Shown: piece by piece, positions 18,534 through 28,620 of the stretch
How positions within the stretch are numbered: position 1 is the first letter of the stretch
Layout of the letters: each line of letters starts with the position of its first letter
Assembly: GCA_024235415.1 (NCBI GenBank)
Contig: JACKML010000005.1
Location: forward strand, 135,001-199,000
Direction of reading: 5' to 3'
Source: Chromatiaceae bacterium
Lineage (GTDB): Bacteria > Pseudomonadota > Gammaproteobacteria > Chromatiales > Chromatiaceae
DNA length: 64,000 nt
Notes under the pieces: model-generated
Told to the model about the DNA's origin: nothing
What the model saw: only the letters and a program-made list of their open reading frames with translations
Database searches by the model: none
Program-made: the position numbers and the translations under genes

Positions 18534-20669
18534 ATGATCTCTGATCTGGCTTCCGCTGGGCAGTTCCTTGCGTATGTCGAATTTGTGAAGGACGAATTGC
18601 CCAACCGATTTGCAAGGTTGCGGCCGATTTACGACGTCGACGCTACCCCATGGGCCACGATCGTTGATGGAAGGACGACGTTCGCTGATGAGGGTTTGGT
18701 GTTTTGGTGGCAGCCACCCCACGGAGTGGCTGAGCACACTGTCTGGGTCGTCTCTTTGCAGCTGCAGCCGAGTTACGGAGCCGATTCGAGACATCGAGAC
18801 AAGTATGCGGTTCTAGATGCTAAGAGACCTTATCAGGGTTTGGTTCTCCAAGACGCACTTGGGCCACTAGCCTTCCGGCGGGCGCTAGCATCCGGTCACC
18901 TGTCGTTCGACTTGCCCTTAGTAGGTAGGCCACTGGTCAAAGTCCCTCAAAGCGACCATTGGGTACTCCTCCCCGAGTCGGTCAGGACGCAGAGTCATGC
19001 TAGTCGTTACTTGGTGTCTGTTCCGGGACTTGAGGGCGTGATACCAAAGTACGCTATGGCGGCCGATCACTTTCAGTCGGTTGTTCTGGAGAATTCCGAG
19101 ATCTCTTTAACGTTAGAACTCGGGCCACCTGATGGCTTCCAATGCGCGCTTTCAGATTCACAGTTGATCGAGCACATGCGGAAGCGCCTCTCGGCAATAG
19201 ATCGAAGTGTTCTCGATGGCCTGGGAATCACAAAAAGTCTTCTCAGGGAATATGCAGGCGTCATTGATGCCGCGGGCATCGGTGGAGACGATACGGAAAA
19301 AGAAGAAATTCGGCGTCACGCAATTACTGGTCTTGTGGAGAGCTATGAGTCGGATATCGGCGAGCTAGAGGCAGTTGTAGCGGCACTGATGGAGTATCCG
19401 CAAATCAAGCAAGGAGTGGAATCCCGGCTAGCAGACGAGCTCGCGGAGTTTAGAGAGGCGCGGCAGAGAGAGATTGAGGACGAACAAACTTCCGCGGTAG
19501 ATGAACTTGCACATACCAGGGCGGAAGTAGAGCGGACTTCGCACGAACTTCAGGCGCTCAGGGATGGAGTTCGAGGAGCAATTCGGGACATCACCGATGC
19601 GCCACTAGAGGCGCTGGCCCGGCATGGCCTGCTGGATGCTTTAAAGCGAGCGGTTCGTCTGGATTGGGTTGCTGAAGATCAACCTGCTGAGGTGTCGGCC
19701 AAGAGCGCAAATCGCCCCATTGCGTTGATCGAGAAAACAGAGGACCTTACAAAGGCTGTGGTCGGATGGGCGTCTAGCGTGGTGGTGGATCCGTACATGA
19801 TGCAGGTCGCGCTGGCGACGATTCTGGCGCACCGAGTTTCTTTGGTTCTTGGGCCGAGCGCAGATCGCGTGGCATTAGCGATTGCCAGTGTTATTGCTGC
19901 AGATCGTTCCGTCCGTGTATCCGTTAGCACCACCACTTTTGGCGTATCGGATCTATTGGATTCACCAATCACCCCCGTAGCAGCGACGTCTGCGGAGGGT
20001 ATCGCGACTCTTGGTGATTTTCTCTCGACTTCCTCAGAAGATGAATGCTCCGTTGTGGTCTTGTCCGGATGCAATCGAGCGCCGCTCGAAGCATTTCTTC
20101 CGGAGTTGTTGTTGCCTTGTCAAGCCGGGGCGAGTGCGTTTGGTTGGAAACGAGACGATGGTCGGTACAAACTTCTTTCGTTGCCGCGAAGATTGAAGAT
20201 CATCGGTACGCTATATGGCGGAGATGCAACCTATCGAGTGTCGACGGAACTCGGTACCCAACTGGCTGTGGTTCCAAGTGACCATGAGGAGATGAGCGGT
20301 GTTGCACTGGCTGACCAATCGCCGCCCAATCACTCGCGGATTGCTGGTCCTCTGTATGACGCTCTGACAGTCTCGCCAGAGGGATATGACCCTTCGTATC
20401 TATTGCGCTGGACCCGGGCGTCCGGCGTGTCGCTTGCAGAGGCTGATCTCGCGAGCGTCTTTGCCGTCTATTTGAAGCTCATCAAAGACCCCGAACGCGC
20501 GATCGGGGAAGCGATTGCCGCAATGATTTTGGGTCGCTCGCCGTCTCCAAAAGCACCGGACCAATCTGAAAAGAACTACGAAAAAGTTTTCAGTCGACTG
20601 AACCAGCTTTCTCAGGCTCAGGCCTGGCAGCGCATATCCGAGTATTTCAATACGGCGAGTAAAGAATGA
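18534..20669 (+). CDS. druG: Coiled-coil protein, probable DruG of a type II Druantia-like system
   Basis: A 711-residue soluble protein. Residues about 275-360 form a charged coiled coil (ESRLADELAEFREARQ; AEVERTSHELQALRD). The C-terminal third (about 415-560) alternates strands and helices in the manner of a P-loop fold (ILAHRVSLVLGPSADRVALA; ECSVVVLSGCN) but lacks a real GxxxxGK[ST], so any ATPase relationship would be a degenerate one. No catalytic motif is recognised. It follows druF by 34 bases and overlaps the helicase gene by 4 bases (ATGA), so the two are translationally coupled and probably act together. The name rests on gene order. Confidence 0.65.
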   Translation: MISDLASAGQFLAYVEFVKDELPNRFARLRPIYDVDATPWATIVDGRTTFADEGLVFWWQPPHGVAEHTVWVVSLQLQPSYGADSRHRDKYAVLDAKRPYQGLVLQDALGPLAFRRALASGHLSFDLPLVGRPLVKVPQSDHWVLLPESVRTQSHASRYLVSVPGLEGVIPKYAMAADHFQSVVLENSEISLTLELGPPDGFQCALSDSQLIEHMRKRLSAIDRSVLDGLGITKSLLREYAGVIDAAGIGGDDTEKEEIRRHAITGLVESYESDIGELEAVVAALMEYPQIKQGVESRLADELAEFREARQREIEDEQTSAVDELAHTRAEVERTSHELQALRDGVRGAIRDITDAPLEALARHGLLDALKRAVRLDWVAEDQPAEVSAKSANRPIALIEKTEDLTKAVVGWASSVVVDPYMMQVALATILAHRVSLVLGPSADRVALAIASVIAADRSVRVSVSTTTFGVSDLLDSPITPVAATSAEGIATLGDFLSTSSEDECSVVVLSGCNRAPLEAFLPELLLPCQAGASAFGWKRDDGRYKLLSLPRRLKIIGTLYGGDATYRVSTELGTQLAVVPSDHEEMSGVALADQSPPNHSRIAGPLYDALTVSPEGYDPSYLLRWTRASGVSLAEADLASVFAVYLKLIKDPERAIGEAIAAMILGRSPSPKAPDQSEKNYEKVFSRLNQLSQAQAWQRISEYFNTASKE

Positions 20670-23600
20670 GGAATCCTTTTGATGCTTTCGAACGGCTTCG
20701 CAGTTTCTACATAACCTACTTGGAGACTGCATTCCGAATTCGACACGATTCAGTCCAATCGGCCCGGCGGGTGCTGCTTGAAATGCCAGGCACACTTTGC
20801 ACGTCTCCGCTAATAGAGCCAGTGCCGCGTTATCTGGGTCCTAGCGAAGGCCTCCGAATCGACCAACTAAGCGAGCCAGGAAATGCTTCGTCATGGCTCC
20901 CGGAGTTTGCACGGGAGGAGGTTGCTTTCTTTGCGAGATTGACAATGGCTGGGTTGATTCCAGCTGAGCCGGACGATCGAACGGGCGACTTGAGAGCAAG
21001 TTTTGGCCTGTATCAGCATCAGCTTGAGATGCTTAGAAAAGGGGTAAGCGAATGCACTCCCGGTATCGTTACTTCCGGAACAGGCTCGGGCAAGACAGAG
21101 GCGTTTCTATTGCCAATATTGGCAACAATTTCGAAGGAGGCGCGCCGTTGGCCAGCGGTTAGCTATAAGACCTGGTCTCCTTGGTGGCGAGCCGACAATC
21201 CTCAGCCACAAGATGTCTCGTCAATGAGAAGTGTCGAGCCGGCTGCTCGCCCAAAAGCAGTGAGGGCATTGATTCTCTACCCGATGAATGCACTGGTAGA
21301 GGACCAATTAGTGCGTTTACGGAAGGCTTTGGACTCGACAGACGCGCACCGTGTGCTTGATGAAGAGGCAGCGGGTAACCGCATATTCTTCGGCAGATAT
21401 ACCAGCGCCACACCCGTCACGGGATGGCTTCAGCATCCGCGGCGTTCAGGTGAGCGGGATGAAATCAGTCGGGTTAGGCGCCGTGTGGCAGAGCTGCGCC
21501 GATGGTATTCCTCGGCCGAGGCGACTAGCCGGGAAGCGAACGAGCAGGCACAACGAGACGGCGACGCCGATCTCCCTTTCAATTTTCAGCGCACCCTTGG
21601 TGGTGAAATGCTGGACCGCTGGGAGATGCAACAGTTCCCCCCAGACGTATTGATTACCAATACCAGCATGTTGTCGACGATGCTCGCTAGGGAGGTGGAA
21701 GAATCGATCTGGACGCAGACTAGAAACTGGCTGCTAAGTGACCCGGATGCATACTTCTTTATTGTCGTCGATGAGCTCCACCTGCAGCGTGGCACCGCTG
21801 GGACAGAGGTTGCCTTTCTGTTGCGTCTGTTGTTCACCCGTTTGGGACTAAATGACCCAGCGCATTGCCACAAGCTGCGGGTACTTTCATCAAGCGCGTC
21901 ACTGCCAATGATTGGTCAAGATGGGCAGCGCAGTTTGGACTACCTTTGGGCGTTCTTTGGGTCTCAGGGGCTTGGCCAAGGCGGAACGAGGGAACAATGG
22001 CAGGATGCCGTTGTGCAGGGTGTCACCTCAATTTCTACAACTCGTCCAGACCGCCTTCCGAATGCCGACCGGCTCATTGCGGTCTACGATGCACTATTTC
22101 CCAACGACGGAAGTCTACCGAGTGGCCCCGACGAAGCTCCAGGGGCGTGGAGAGCCTTGGCGGTTTCATTGGGCATTGAAGATGGTGATGTGGCTGACCA
22201 AGCGTTACCACGGGCGATCGTTGAGCGCGCAACCTTGCTATTAGAGGTCTCCTGTGCGGACGGCAGTGCGGTCCGGGCTACCTCTGTAGAAATGATGGCG
22301 GATCGGCTGTTCTCTGATTCCAAGTCAGCGCTACAAGCGCTTCGACGGCTGATATGTATTAGAGCTTTCGCCGAGCTTGCGGGCAACGGACTCGATAACG
22401 GTTTAAGTTCATTTAGAACGCATTGGTTTCTGCGTGCCATTGAAGGCTTGTTTGCAGCTCCACGAACCGCAGATCCCGGTAGCGATGCGAATGGTCGTAT
22501 CGAGGCGTTCTATGGTGAGCTTTCAGTCGAGCGGGGAAAGAAGCTAGGAGGGAGTCCTGGAGAGCATCGTCGCCCACGGTTCTTCGAACTGCTGTACTGC
22601 GAGTGTTGCGGTTATCTGTTTTTTGGGGGAATGCGCAGTCAGGGGGCAACGGGTAGGGTCGAGTTGCTGCCTCATGACCCGGATCCAGAGGCTCTGCCAG
22701 AAGAGGCGAAGGGCCGACTATTTGAGGATCTGAGTGCAGAGGACTTCGCAATCTTTCTGCCAGTGGTGGACCGTTTTGCTCCATATGGACAGGAGGAACT
22801 GCAACAAAGCGATGGCCCCGGGAATTGGCTGCCAGCAAAGCTAAATCCCTCGACGGGTGTTGTTTCAATCGGCCGGGCTGAACTACAGGAGCCGGGCGGC
22901 ATTCGTGGCTTCTTGTATGATGGTCTTAGAAGAGACTGCTACCCCAGTAGGCGATTCCAAGGTCCCTCGGATGCAGGATCGGCAGTGCCTTTCCAGTGCC
23001 CTTGTTGTGGCGAGTCGTACAAGTTTCGACCAGCTCCAATGCGGCATTCGCCAATTCGAAATTTTCGGGTCGGCTTCGCCAAAACGACACAGTTGTTGGC
23101 AAGTGAGTTGCTGTCCGATCTCAAGCGGGAGGATCCAGAGGCCCGCCTCGTATCTTTTGCAGACAGTCGACAAGACGCGGCTAGAGCGGCGTTGGACTTA
23201 GAAGGACGCCATCATGAAGATGTGAGGAGGGGGCTCCTAATTTCGGAAATTGTCAGTTCCGCGCAAAGAATGCTTTCCCAGGACGAGGTTCGAACAAGAC
23301 TAGCGGCGATCAAGCTAGAAATCGGGCAACTTGCCACCACTGATCCGGTTTCCAATGCAGAGCGAATTGGCGAATTAGGAAGGGAGCAGCGGCAGTTGGA
23401 GACCTTCAATGCTGACGATGACTCAGTCAGATTGAGAGACGCCGTGGATCTTGAGGTCAATCCTTCAGATTCAACCGTCAAACCGATGCTCCAGCGAATG
23501 GTGACTCTGGGTATCCATCCGACAGACCCGAGCGGCGTCAAGCCCATTGGCCGTGGGAACGTAGATTTTGCTTGGCAGCAGTTATTCACGGTCGATGACG

Positions 23601-26557
23601 GTGAGGTCCGGTGGCAAGAAGTGGATCGGTTTTCACCGGAACTGGCCGATGCTCGCAGTCTAGTCGTCGAAAGTCTCCGCGAGCTGGTTAACTCGACGGT
23701 TTTCAATCGTACTTACTTCTCGATTGAGGGTGCGGGCCTCGGCTATCCTTGTTTCTCGCTCAACCCCGGAGAGTCAAGGAATGACGTTGCACCGCTCGAT
23801 GCTCTGCTCCGGGTGCTGTCCGACCAATATCGGTATACGCCCAGCCAATTCGATCGAAATCGACTCGATGAGTGGCAGTCTTGGAGCGACACGCCACCAA
23901 ATTCCCGGGTGCGCATGTTTGCATTGGCATCATGGGGTGCGCAGCTTGCACCAGAACGTTTTGGCCAATTTCTTATTCGGCTTCAGGCCGAGGGGCACGG
24001 ACGCGGCATTATCAGGGCGCACGCGATTCGAGTAAGAGTTCCTGCGGAACAGGAAGGTTTCTGGCGATGTGAGAACTGCGGCCGGATTCACCTTCATCGG
24101 GGCACAGGCACATGCACGCGTTGCTACCGTCCATTGAATGAAGCTCCGTCCGGAATAGTGAGTGATCTGCGCAAGGACAACTACCTCGGGGTACGGTTCG
24201 CGCATGCTAATATGGAATGCCGCCTACGTGCCGAAGAGTTGACCGGGATGACGGCCAATCCCTCTGCCCGGCTGAGGCGCTTCAAGGGAATCCTAATCAG
24301 GGACGACGATGACATCCTTCCTCAAGGGCAAGATATTCAAGTGCCGCGGGTTTTGGAGAAAGCGGCCAAAACAATTGACGTGCTGTCCGTTACTACAACC
24401 ATGGAGGTGGGTGTCGACATCGGGAGCCTTCGGGCCGTCTTTCAGGCAAATATGCCGCCCCAGCGTTTCAACTATCAGCAGCGTGTCGGGCGAGCCGGAA
24501 GACGAGGCCAGGCGTTTCCGGCAGTTCTTACCGTATGCCGGAGCCGTAGCCACGATTTGCACTATTTCCGTTTCCCGGAACGCATTACGGGCGATCCCCC
24601 GCCGCCCCCCTTTCTGTCAAGCGACCTGGCGTTGATTGCGCAAAGACTAGTGCGAAAAGCATGGCTCATCGAAGCTTTCAAAGGTTTGCGCCAGACATGG
24701 AGCGGTGAATGGCCGGCGGACATGATGCCGCGGCCGGATTCGCATGGTGAGTTCATCCGGGTCCTTGAGTATCGAAACGATCCGAGTTTCTCTACGCGAC
24801 TCGCCTCGGCGCTGGACGCAACTATCCGGTTTCGGGACGAATTTTGCGAATGGTGTTGTGCGGACATCGCGTTGACTTCCAGTGAAGTACTGACAGGTCT
24901 GAGTCCCAACGAGGTTATGGCAGACCTTGATGAAGTGACAGATGTGGACGAGTACATGGCCAAGGGTTTGGCAGAGGCTCTGGCCGAATCTGGTCGCTTT
25001 CCGATGTATGGAATGCCTACCCGAGTAAGGGCGTTGTATACGAAACTTCTGGGTGGTCGTCTGGCTGGTCGAGTCGAGTTGACATCGATTGACCGGGATC
25101 TCGAACTGGCGATTCAAGAGTTCGCGCCCGGCCAGGAGCTTGTGCAGGACAAAAGAGTACACCGTGCGGTTGGTTATGCTGGATACATACCACCCGCGAT
25201 GTTTCGGCGCCGCGGTGAGTGGCGGCTAGATTCCCTGGTAGATGGGCTTGGGCCTTCGTCCGAGATCAATGAATGCGGGAATTGCGGTTCGGCAAATCAA
25301 AGTGGGTTGCTCGCGATGACGTGCTCTATCTGCGGTGCGAGCCTTGATCCAGACTCGACGCGTATCTGCTACGTGCCGAGAGCGTTCATCACGGATTTCG
25401 ATCCGAAATATCGGGGCGACGACGAAGTTCGTTCGACGCGCGCGACGAAAACATCGATAGCGGGTGATCGGTTGCCCACTATGCATGGAGTCTCAGGCAC
25501 AAACGCATCTGTAGGGCTCAATCGCCAAGCAACTTTGTATCGGCTGAATAGAGGTGAAAGAACCGATAACGGTTGGACCGGCTTCAATGCCGAGTTTGGC
25601 CATATTAGAGTGCGAACTCATGATGAGCGAGAGCTTGCGACTGTAAGAGATATTTGGGTGGATCAAGAAACGATCCGCCGTGGTACGGGCTTTCAGGTAG
25701 ACGCGACGAGGGGGCCAGTGCGTGGATTTTACCTTTCGGCTCCTCGTGTTACAGATTCTCTTCTCTTACATCCGACAGAGGTCCCGAGAGGGTTGGAGTT
25801 TCAGCGTCAGCAAGATCCGCAACCGCCCGTGCCGCTACCGACCACGATCGGATTTCGAGCGGGTATTTTGTCCGCAAGCTACATGTTGGTGTATGAGGCG
25901 GCCTCAGCTCTCGATGTGGATCCCGATGAGTTCGAGGTATTGGCGCCACGCATGATCCCTGGTGCGGATGGCTCGCCAAGGCCGGTCCTCCAAATCGCTG
26001 ATTCGCTGGTCAATGGGTCGGGCCTATGTGATGCATTGGCGGGTACGCAATCCGGCAGGCCATTAGTGATCGATATGATTGAGTCGATTCTCGACCGCCC
26101 CTATCTGTCCGAAAATCATAGGGAAAGCTGTGATCAAGCTTGTTACGAATGTTTATGTCGATTTGGCAATCAGCAGTGGCACGGTTTGTTGGATTGGCGG
26201 CTAGGTCTCTCAACTCTGTTGGTTCTTATGAATCCAAGATTTCGGGCGGGTCTGGATGGGAATTTCGACTGGCCCGGGCTTACAGATTGGCCAGAGATGG
26301 CGGGTAGGTATGCTGACGATGTCGCAGAGGTTTTCGGTGGGAATAGGATTCAAGTCGCCGGGTTAGAACTTGCGGAGCTGAGGCCACGCCACTGGCTGGC
26401 TGTCACCCATCCTTTCTGGGACTGGTCTTACCTCTTGGAAGAGCGGCGGGATCTCGAACAGTTTATTGCCGCTGGCAACAGAGTATTGCCAGCCACGACA
26501 TTCGATTTATCCAGACGAATGGCATCCACCGTCGAGCGCATTAAGGCGTTAAACTGA
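20666..26557 (+). CDS. druE: Giant DUF1998 helicase, probable DruE
   Basis: A 1963-residue superfamily 2 helicase with a DUF1998 end, the size and layout of DruE, the protein common to all Druantia types. Motif I TSGTGSGKTEAF is at about 136-147, LILYPMNALVEDQL near 210, the Walker B box VVDELH near 366-371, and helicase-C motifs TTTMEVGVDIGS and QRVGRAGRRGQA near 1240-1280. Between and after these lie Cys-rich zinc-ribbon-like clusters: CECCGY (about 643), CPCCGE (about 777), CENCGR/CTRCYR (about 1135-1152) and CGNCGS/CSICGA (about 1536-1555). The DUF1998 signature CDQACYECLCRFGNQQWH is near 1820. Related DISARM (DrmB) and DpdJ proteins share DUF1998 but differ in length and partners. The ATG overlaps druG. 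Confidence 0.88.
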   Translation: MRNPFDAFERLRSFYITYLETAFRIRHDSVQSARRVLLEMPGTLCTSPLIEPVPRYLGPSEGLRIDQLSEPGNASSWLPEFAREEVAFFARLTMAGLIPAEPDDRTGDLRASFGLYQHQLEMLRKGVSECTPGIVTSGTGSGKTEAFLLPILATISKEARRWPAVSYKTWSPWWRADNPQPQDVSSMRSVEPAARPKAVRALILYPMNALVEDQLVRLRKALDSTDAHRVLDEEAAGNRIFFGRYTSATPVTGWLQHPRRSGERDEISRVRRRVAELRRWYSSAEATSREANEQAQRDGDADLPFNFQRTLGGEMLDRWEMQQFPPDVLITNTSMLSTMLAREVEESIWTQTRNWLLSDPDAYFFIVVDELHLQRGTAGTEVAFLLRLLFTRLGLNDPAHCHKLRVLSSSASLPMIGQDGQRSLDYLWAFFGSQGLGQGGTREQWQDAVVQGVTSISTTRPDRLPNADRLIAVYDALFPNDGSLPSGPDEAPGAWRALAVSLGIEDGDVADQALPRAIVERATLLLEVSCADGSAVRATSVEMMADRLFSDSKSALQALRRLICIRAFAELAGNGLDNGLSSFRTHWFLRAIEGLFAAPRTADPGSDANGRIEAFYGELSVERGKKLGGSPGEHRRPRFFELLYCECCGYLFFGGMRSQGATGRVELLPHDPDPEALPEEAKGRLFEDLSAEDFAIFLPVVDRFAPYGQEELQQSDGPGNWLPAKLNPSTGVVSIGRAELQEPGGIRGFLYDGLRRDCYPSRRFQGPSDAGSAVPFQCPCCGESYKFRPAPMRHSPIRNFRVGFAKTTQLLASELLSDLKREDPEARLVSFADSRQDAARAALDLEGRHHEDVRRGLLISEIVSSAQRMLSQDEVRTRLAAIKLEIGQLATTDPVSNAERIGELGREQRQLETFNADDDSVRLRDAVDLEVNPSDSTVKPMLQRMVTLGIHPTDPSGVKPIGRGNVDFAWQQLFTVDDGEVRWQEVDRFSPELADARSLVVESLRELVNSTVFNRTYFSIEGAGLGYPCFSLNPGESRNDVAPLDALLRVLSDQYRYTPSQFDRNRLDEWQSWSDTPPNSRVRMFALASWGAQLAPERFGQFLIRLQAEGHGRGIIRAHAIRVRVPAEQEGFWRCENCGRIHLHRGTGTCTRCYRPLNEAPSGIVSDLRKDNYLGVRFAHANMECRLRAEELTGMTANPSARLRRFKGILIRDDDDILPQGQDIQVPRVLEKAAKTIDVLSVTTTMEVGVDIGSLRAVFQANMPPQRFNYQQRVGRAGRRGQAFPAVLTVCRSRSHDLHYFRFPERITGDPPPPPFLSSDLALIAQRLVRKAWLIEAFKGLRQTWSGEWPADMMPRPDSHGEFIRVLEYRNDPSFSTRLASALDATIRFRDEFCEWCCADIALTSSEVLTGLSPNEVMADLDEVTDVDEYMAKGLAEALAESGRFPMYGMPTRVRALYTKLLGGRLAGRVELTSIDRDLELAIQEFAPGQELVQDKRVHRAVGYAGYIPPAMFRRRGEWRLDSLVDGLGPSSEINECGNCGSANQSGLLAMTCSICGASLDPDSTRICYVPRAFITDFDPKYRGDDEVRSTRATKTSIAGDRLPTMHGVSGTNASVGLNRQATLYRLNRGERTDNGWTGFNAEFGHIRVRTHDERELATVRDIWVDQETIRRGTGFQVDATRGPVRGFYLSAPRVTDSLLLHPTEVPRGLEFQRQQDPQPPVPLPTTIGFRAGILSASYMLVYEAASALDVDPDEFEVLAPRMIPGADGSPRPVLQIADSLVNGSGLCDALAGTQSGRPLVIDMIESILDRPYLSENHRESCDQACYECLCRFGNQQWHGLLDWRLGLSTLLVLMNPRFRAGLDGNFDWPGLTDWPEMAGRYADDVAEVFGGNRIQVAGLELAELRPRHWLAVTHPFWDWSYLLEERRDLEQFIAAGNRVLPATTFDLSRRMASTVERIKALN

Positions 26558-26611
26558 ACGAACTGGGATGCTACAAGAAGAACAATACAATCAAATGAAC
26601 GTGGCCAGTGG

Positions 26612-27670
26612 ATGAAGGACGAAATGACTGGTGTGACGAGTATCGATCTATTCTGCGGGGCCGGAGGGCTTTCTCATGGTTTCACCAAAGAAGGGCTGTG
26701 TGTTGTAGCGGGTATTGACGTAGATCCAGCATGCAAGTATCCCTATGAGAGTAACAATGACGCGAAGTTCATCGAACGTGATGTGGCAGGCATCTCGGGC
26801 GACGAGCTGAGTGTGCTATTCCCGACCGGTGCAGTTAAGGTGCTCGCAGGGTGTGCTCCGTGCCAGCCCTTCTCGACATACAGTCAGAGATATGACTCCA
26901 GCAGAGATGGTAAGTGGAGCCTCCTCAACGAGTTTGGTCGAATTGCTGAAGAGCTTCTTCCTGATGCGCTCACGATGGAGAATGTGCCAGCGCTGTCCAA
27001 ACACGGCGTGTTTCAAGGGTTCGTCAGACGACTTCGAAAGGTCGGCTACAAGGTCTGGGCGGATGTAGTCGAGTGCGCTGACTTCGGAGTACCGCAAACG
27101 CGCCGAAGGCTGGTATTGCTTGCATCGCGGCATGGAGAGATCGCAATGATCGCTCCAACGCACAAGCAGCACCGCACTGTCCGTGATGCGATCGGGAGGC
27201 TGAGACCGATTGCTGCTGGCGAACAGGCTCCGCGGGATCCTCTGCATACGGCATCGAGGCTTTCTTCGCTCAACATGGCTCGAATCAGGGCATCCATACC
27301 GGGCGGCAGCTGGAGGGACTGGCCAAAAAGCCTAGTGGCGGATTGCCATAAGGCACCTAGCGGTCGGACGTATCCCAGTGTCTATGGCCGCATGGAATGG
27401 AACAAACCAGCGCCTACGATGACCACGCAGTGCTTCGGTTTCGGGAACGGAAGATTTGGGCATCCTGAGCAGAACCGTGCCATCTCTTTGAGAGAGGCAG
27501 CGATTCTTCAAAGCTTTCCTCGCAACTATGCATTCGTACCGCCTGGAAAACCTGTTGAGTTCTCAGTAGTCGGGCGATTGATCGGAAATGCTGTGCCTGT
27601 CGATTTGGGACGGGCGATCGCAAGAAGCCTGCTGAATCACTTTGGTGATCATGGGTTGACTGCTTCATAG
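26612..27670 (+). CDS. druM: DNA (cytosine-5-)-methyltransferase, probable DruM
   Basis: A 352-residue C5 methyltransferase. Motif I is DLFCGAGGLSHGF (12-24), motif IV has the catalytic Cys84 in APCQPFSTYSQ (82-92), motif VI is MENVPAL (122-128), motif VIII QTRRRLVLL (162-170), and motifs IX-X are ISLREAAILQSFP and VGRLIGNAVPVDLG. All essential motifs look intact. It lies 54 bases after the giant helicase on the same strand. In type II Druantia and DISARM such an enzyme marks host DNA so that the effector spares it. Its recognition sequence cannot be read from the protein. The ATG at 26612 is used; a second ATG at 26624 is possible. Confidence 0.9.
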   Translation: MKDEMTGVTSIDLFCGAGGLSHGFTKEGLCVVAGIDVDPACKYPYESNNDAKFIERDVAGISGDELSVLFPTGAVKVLAGCAPCQPFSTYSQRYDSSRDGKWSLLNEFGRIAEELLPDALTMENVPALSKHGVFQGFVRRLRKVGYKVWADVVECADFGVPQTRRRLVLLASRHGEIAMIAPTHKQHRTVRDAIGRLRPIAAGEQAPRDPLHTASRLSSLNMARIRASIPGGSWRDWPKSLVADCHKAPSGRTYPSVYGRMEWNKPAPTMTTQCFGFGNGRFGHPEQNRAISLREAAILQSFPRNYAFVPPGKPVEFSVVGRLIGNAVPVDLGRAIARSLLNHFGDHGLTAS

Positions 27671-27699
27671 TATGAATCTTTCACTTACGCGGCCATTAG

Positions 27700-28176
27700 G
27701 TGCGAAGGCTCATCTGTACTCCCAAACAAAGGCCGAAGCCGTCATCGGAGAGCGCCAGCAGAAGAATGTCTGCGACGGGGCAGCGTGACACCTCCGCAGA
27801 GTTATCGATTCGCCGTCGCCTCCATGCTTTGGGTTTGCGATATCGCGTTAATTATCTCGTTTCTTCGCGTCCACGCAGAACGGCAGACATCGTTTTTACC
27901 AATGTGCGGCTTGCGGTCTTCGTTGACGGGTGTTTCTGGCATGGGTGCCCGGAACATGGAACGTGGCCGAAAGCCAATGCACAGTTCTGGAAGAGCAAGA
28001 TTGAAGCCAATCGCGCTCGCGACAGGGATACTGACGCGCTACTCAATGCCAAGGGGTGGGCCGTCTTGAGAGTCTGGGAACATGAGGATCCTGATGTTGC
28101 TGCTGATCGAATCGCCGATGTATACGAGAACCTCAAAAGACCTATCCCTCGGCATTCAGTTAGGGATGAGACTTGA
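27700..28176 (+). CDS. vsr: Very-short-patch repair endonuclease (Vsr)
   Basis: A 158-residue Vsr-family nicking enzyme. Conserved features are RRMSATGQRDTSAEL (21-35), the fold-defining Asp in TADIVFTNVRLAVFVDG (61-77) and the FVDGCFWHGCPEH metal and zinc segment (74-86), followed by KSKIEANRARD and LRVWEHE. Vsr cuts beside T in T:G mismatches produced when 5-methylcytosine deaminates, so it usually travels with a C5 methyltransferase, as here (29 bases apart). The GTG at 27700 is kept because the RRMSA block belongs to the conserved domain; an ATG at 27766 would remove part of it. Confidence 0.92.
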   Translation: MRRLICTPKQRPKPSSESASRRMSATGQRDTSAELSIRRRLHALGLRYRVNYLVSSRPRRTADIVFTNVRLAVFVDGCFWHGCPEHGTWPKANAQFWKSKIEANRARDRDTDALLNAKGWAVLRVWEHEDPDVAADRIADVYENLKRPIPRHSVRDET

Positions 28177-28620
28177 AACTGCAGTAACAGGCGTGTTGCG
28201 TTGTGGCTCCATGCCTTTTGTCGCGCGGTACGCGAAGCGCGGCAGCCCTTTCTGGATTGGCTCATTCCCCTTGATGTGCCCGTACCCTTCCCAGTCTTTT
28301 TGTCCTTGACCCTGACGGGCTTTATTGTCAGCTGTCAGAATGAGTAGAACCCATTCCGAACTGTCTCAATAAATGGTTGTCCGACTTGGCCGACGTATTC
28401 CTTGACGTTACATGGGAGTGGACTTCCGCACGTCGCAAGCCCGTGGCTATGCTGAAGACTAGTACTTGGTCGATAATGATGGAGGCTCTTGGTTTCGTCT
28501 CGGGCCGCGTTCCGCGGCTCCAGGCTTCCTAACATCACAAAACGTGTGAGTTCGACACAAGCGGAAATTGTTGCGCGGCCAAGTACTGGCGTACATAGGA
28601 AATACTGAAAGGATTCTGAA
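28177..28620. other. Non-coding border of the defence cluster
   Basis: No supported gene lies in these 444 bases. The composition returns towards that of the ICE backbone near the right side. A ribosome site (AAAGGA) precedes the next gene at 28621. No terminal repeat or transposase marks the end of the inserted defence genes. Confidence 0.5.

Noticed and set aside
20666..26557. DISARM DrmB or Dpd system
   Set aside because: DUF1998 is shared, but the single giant helicase-DUF1998 protein, absence of a separate DrmA and PLD protein, and absence of dpd genes favour Druantia. The call still needs a profile search.
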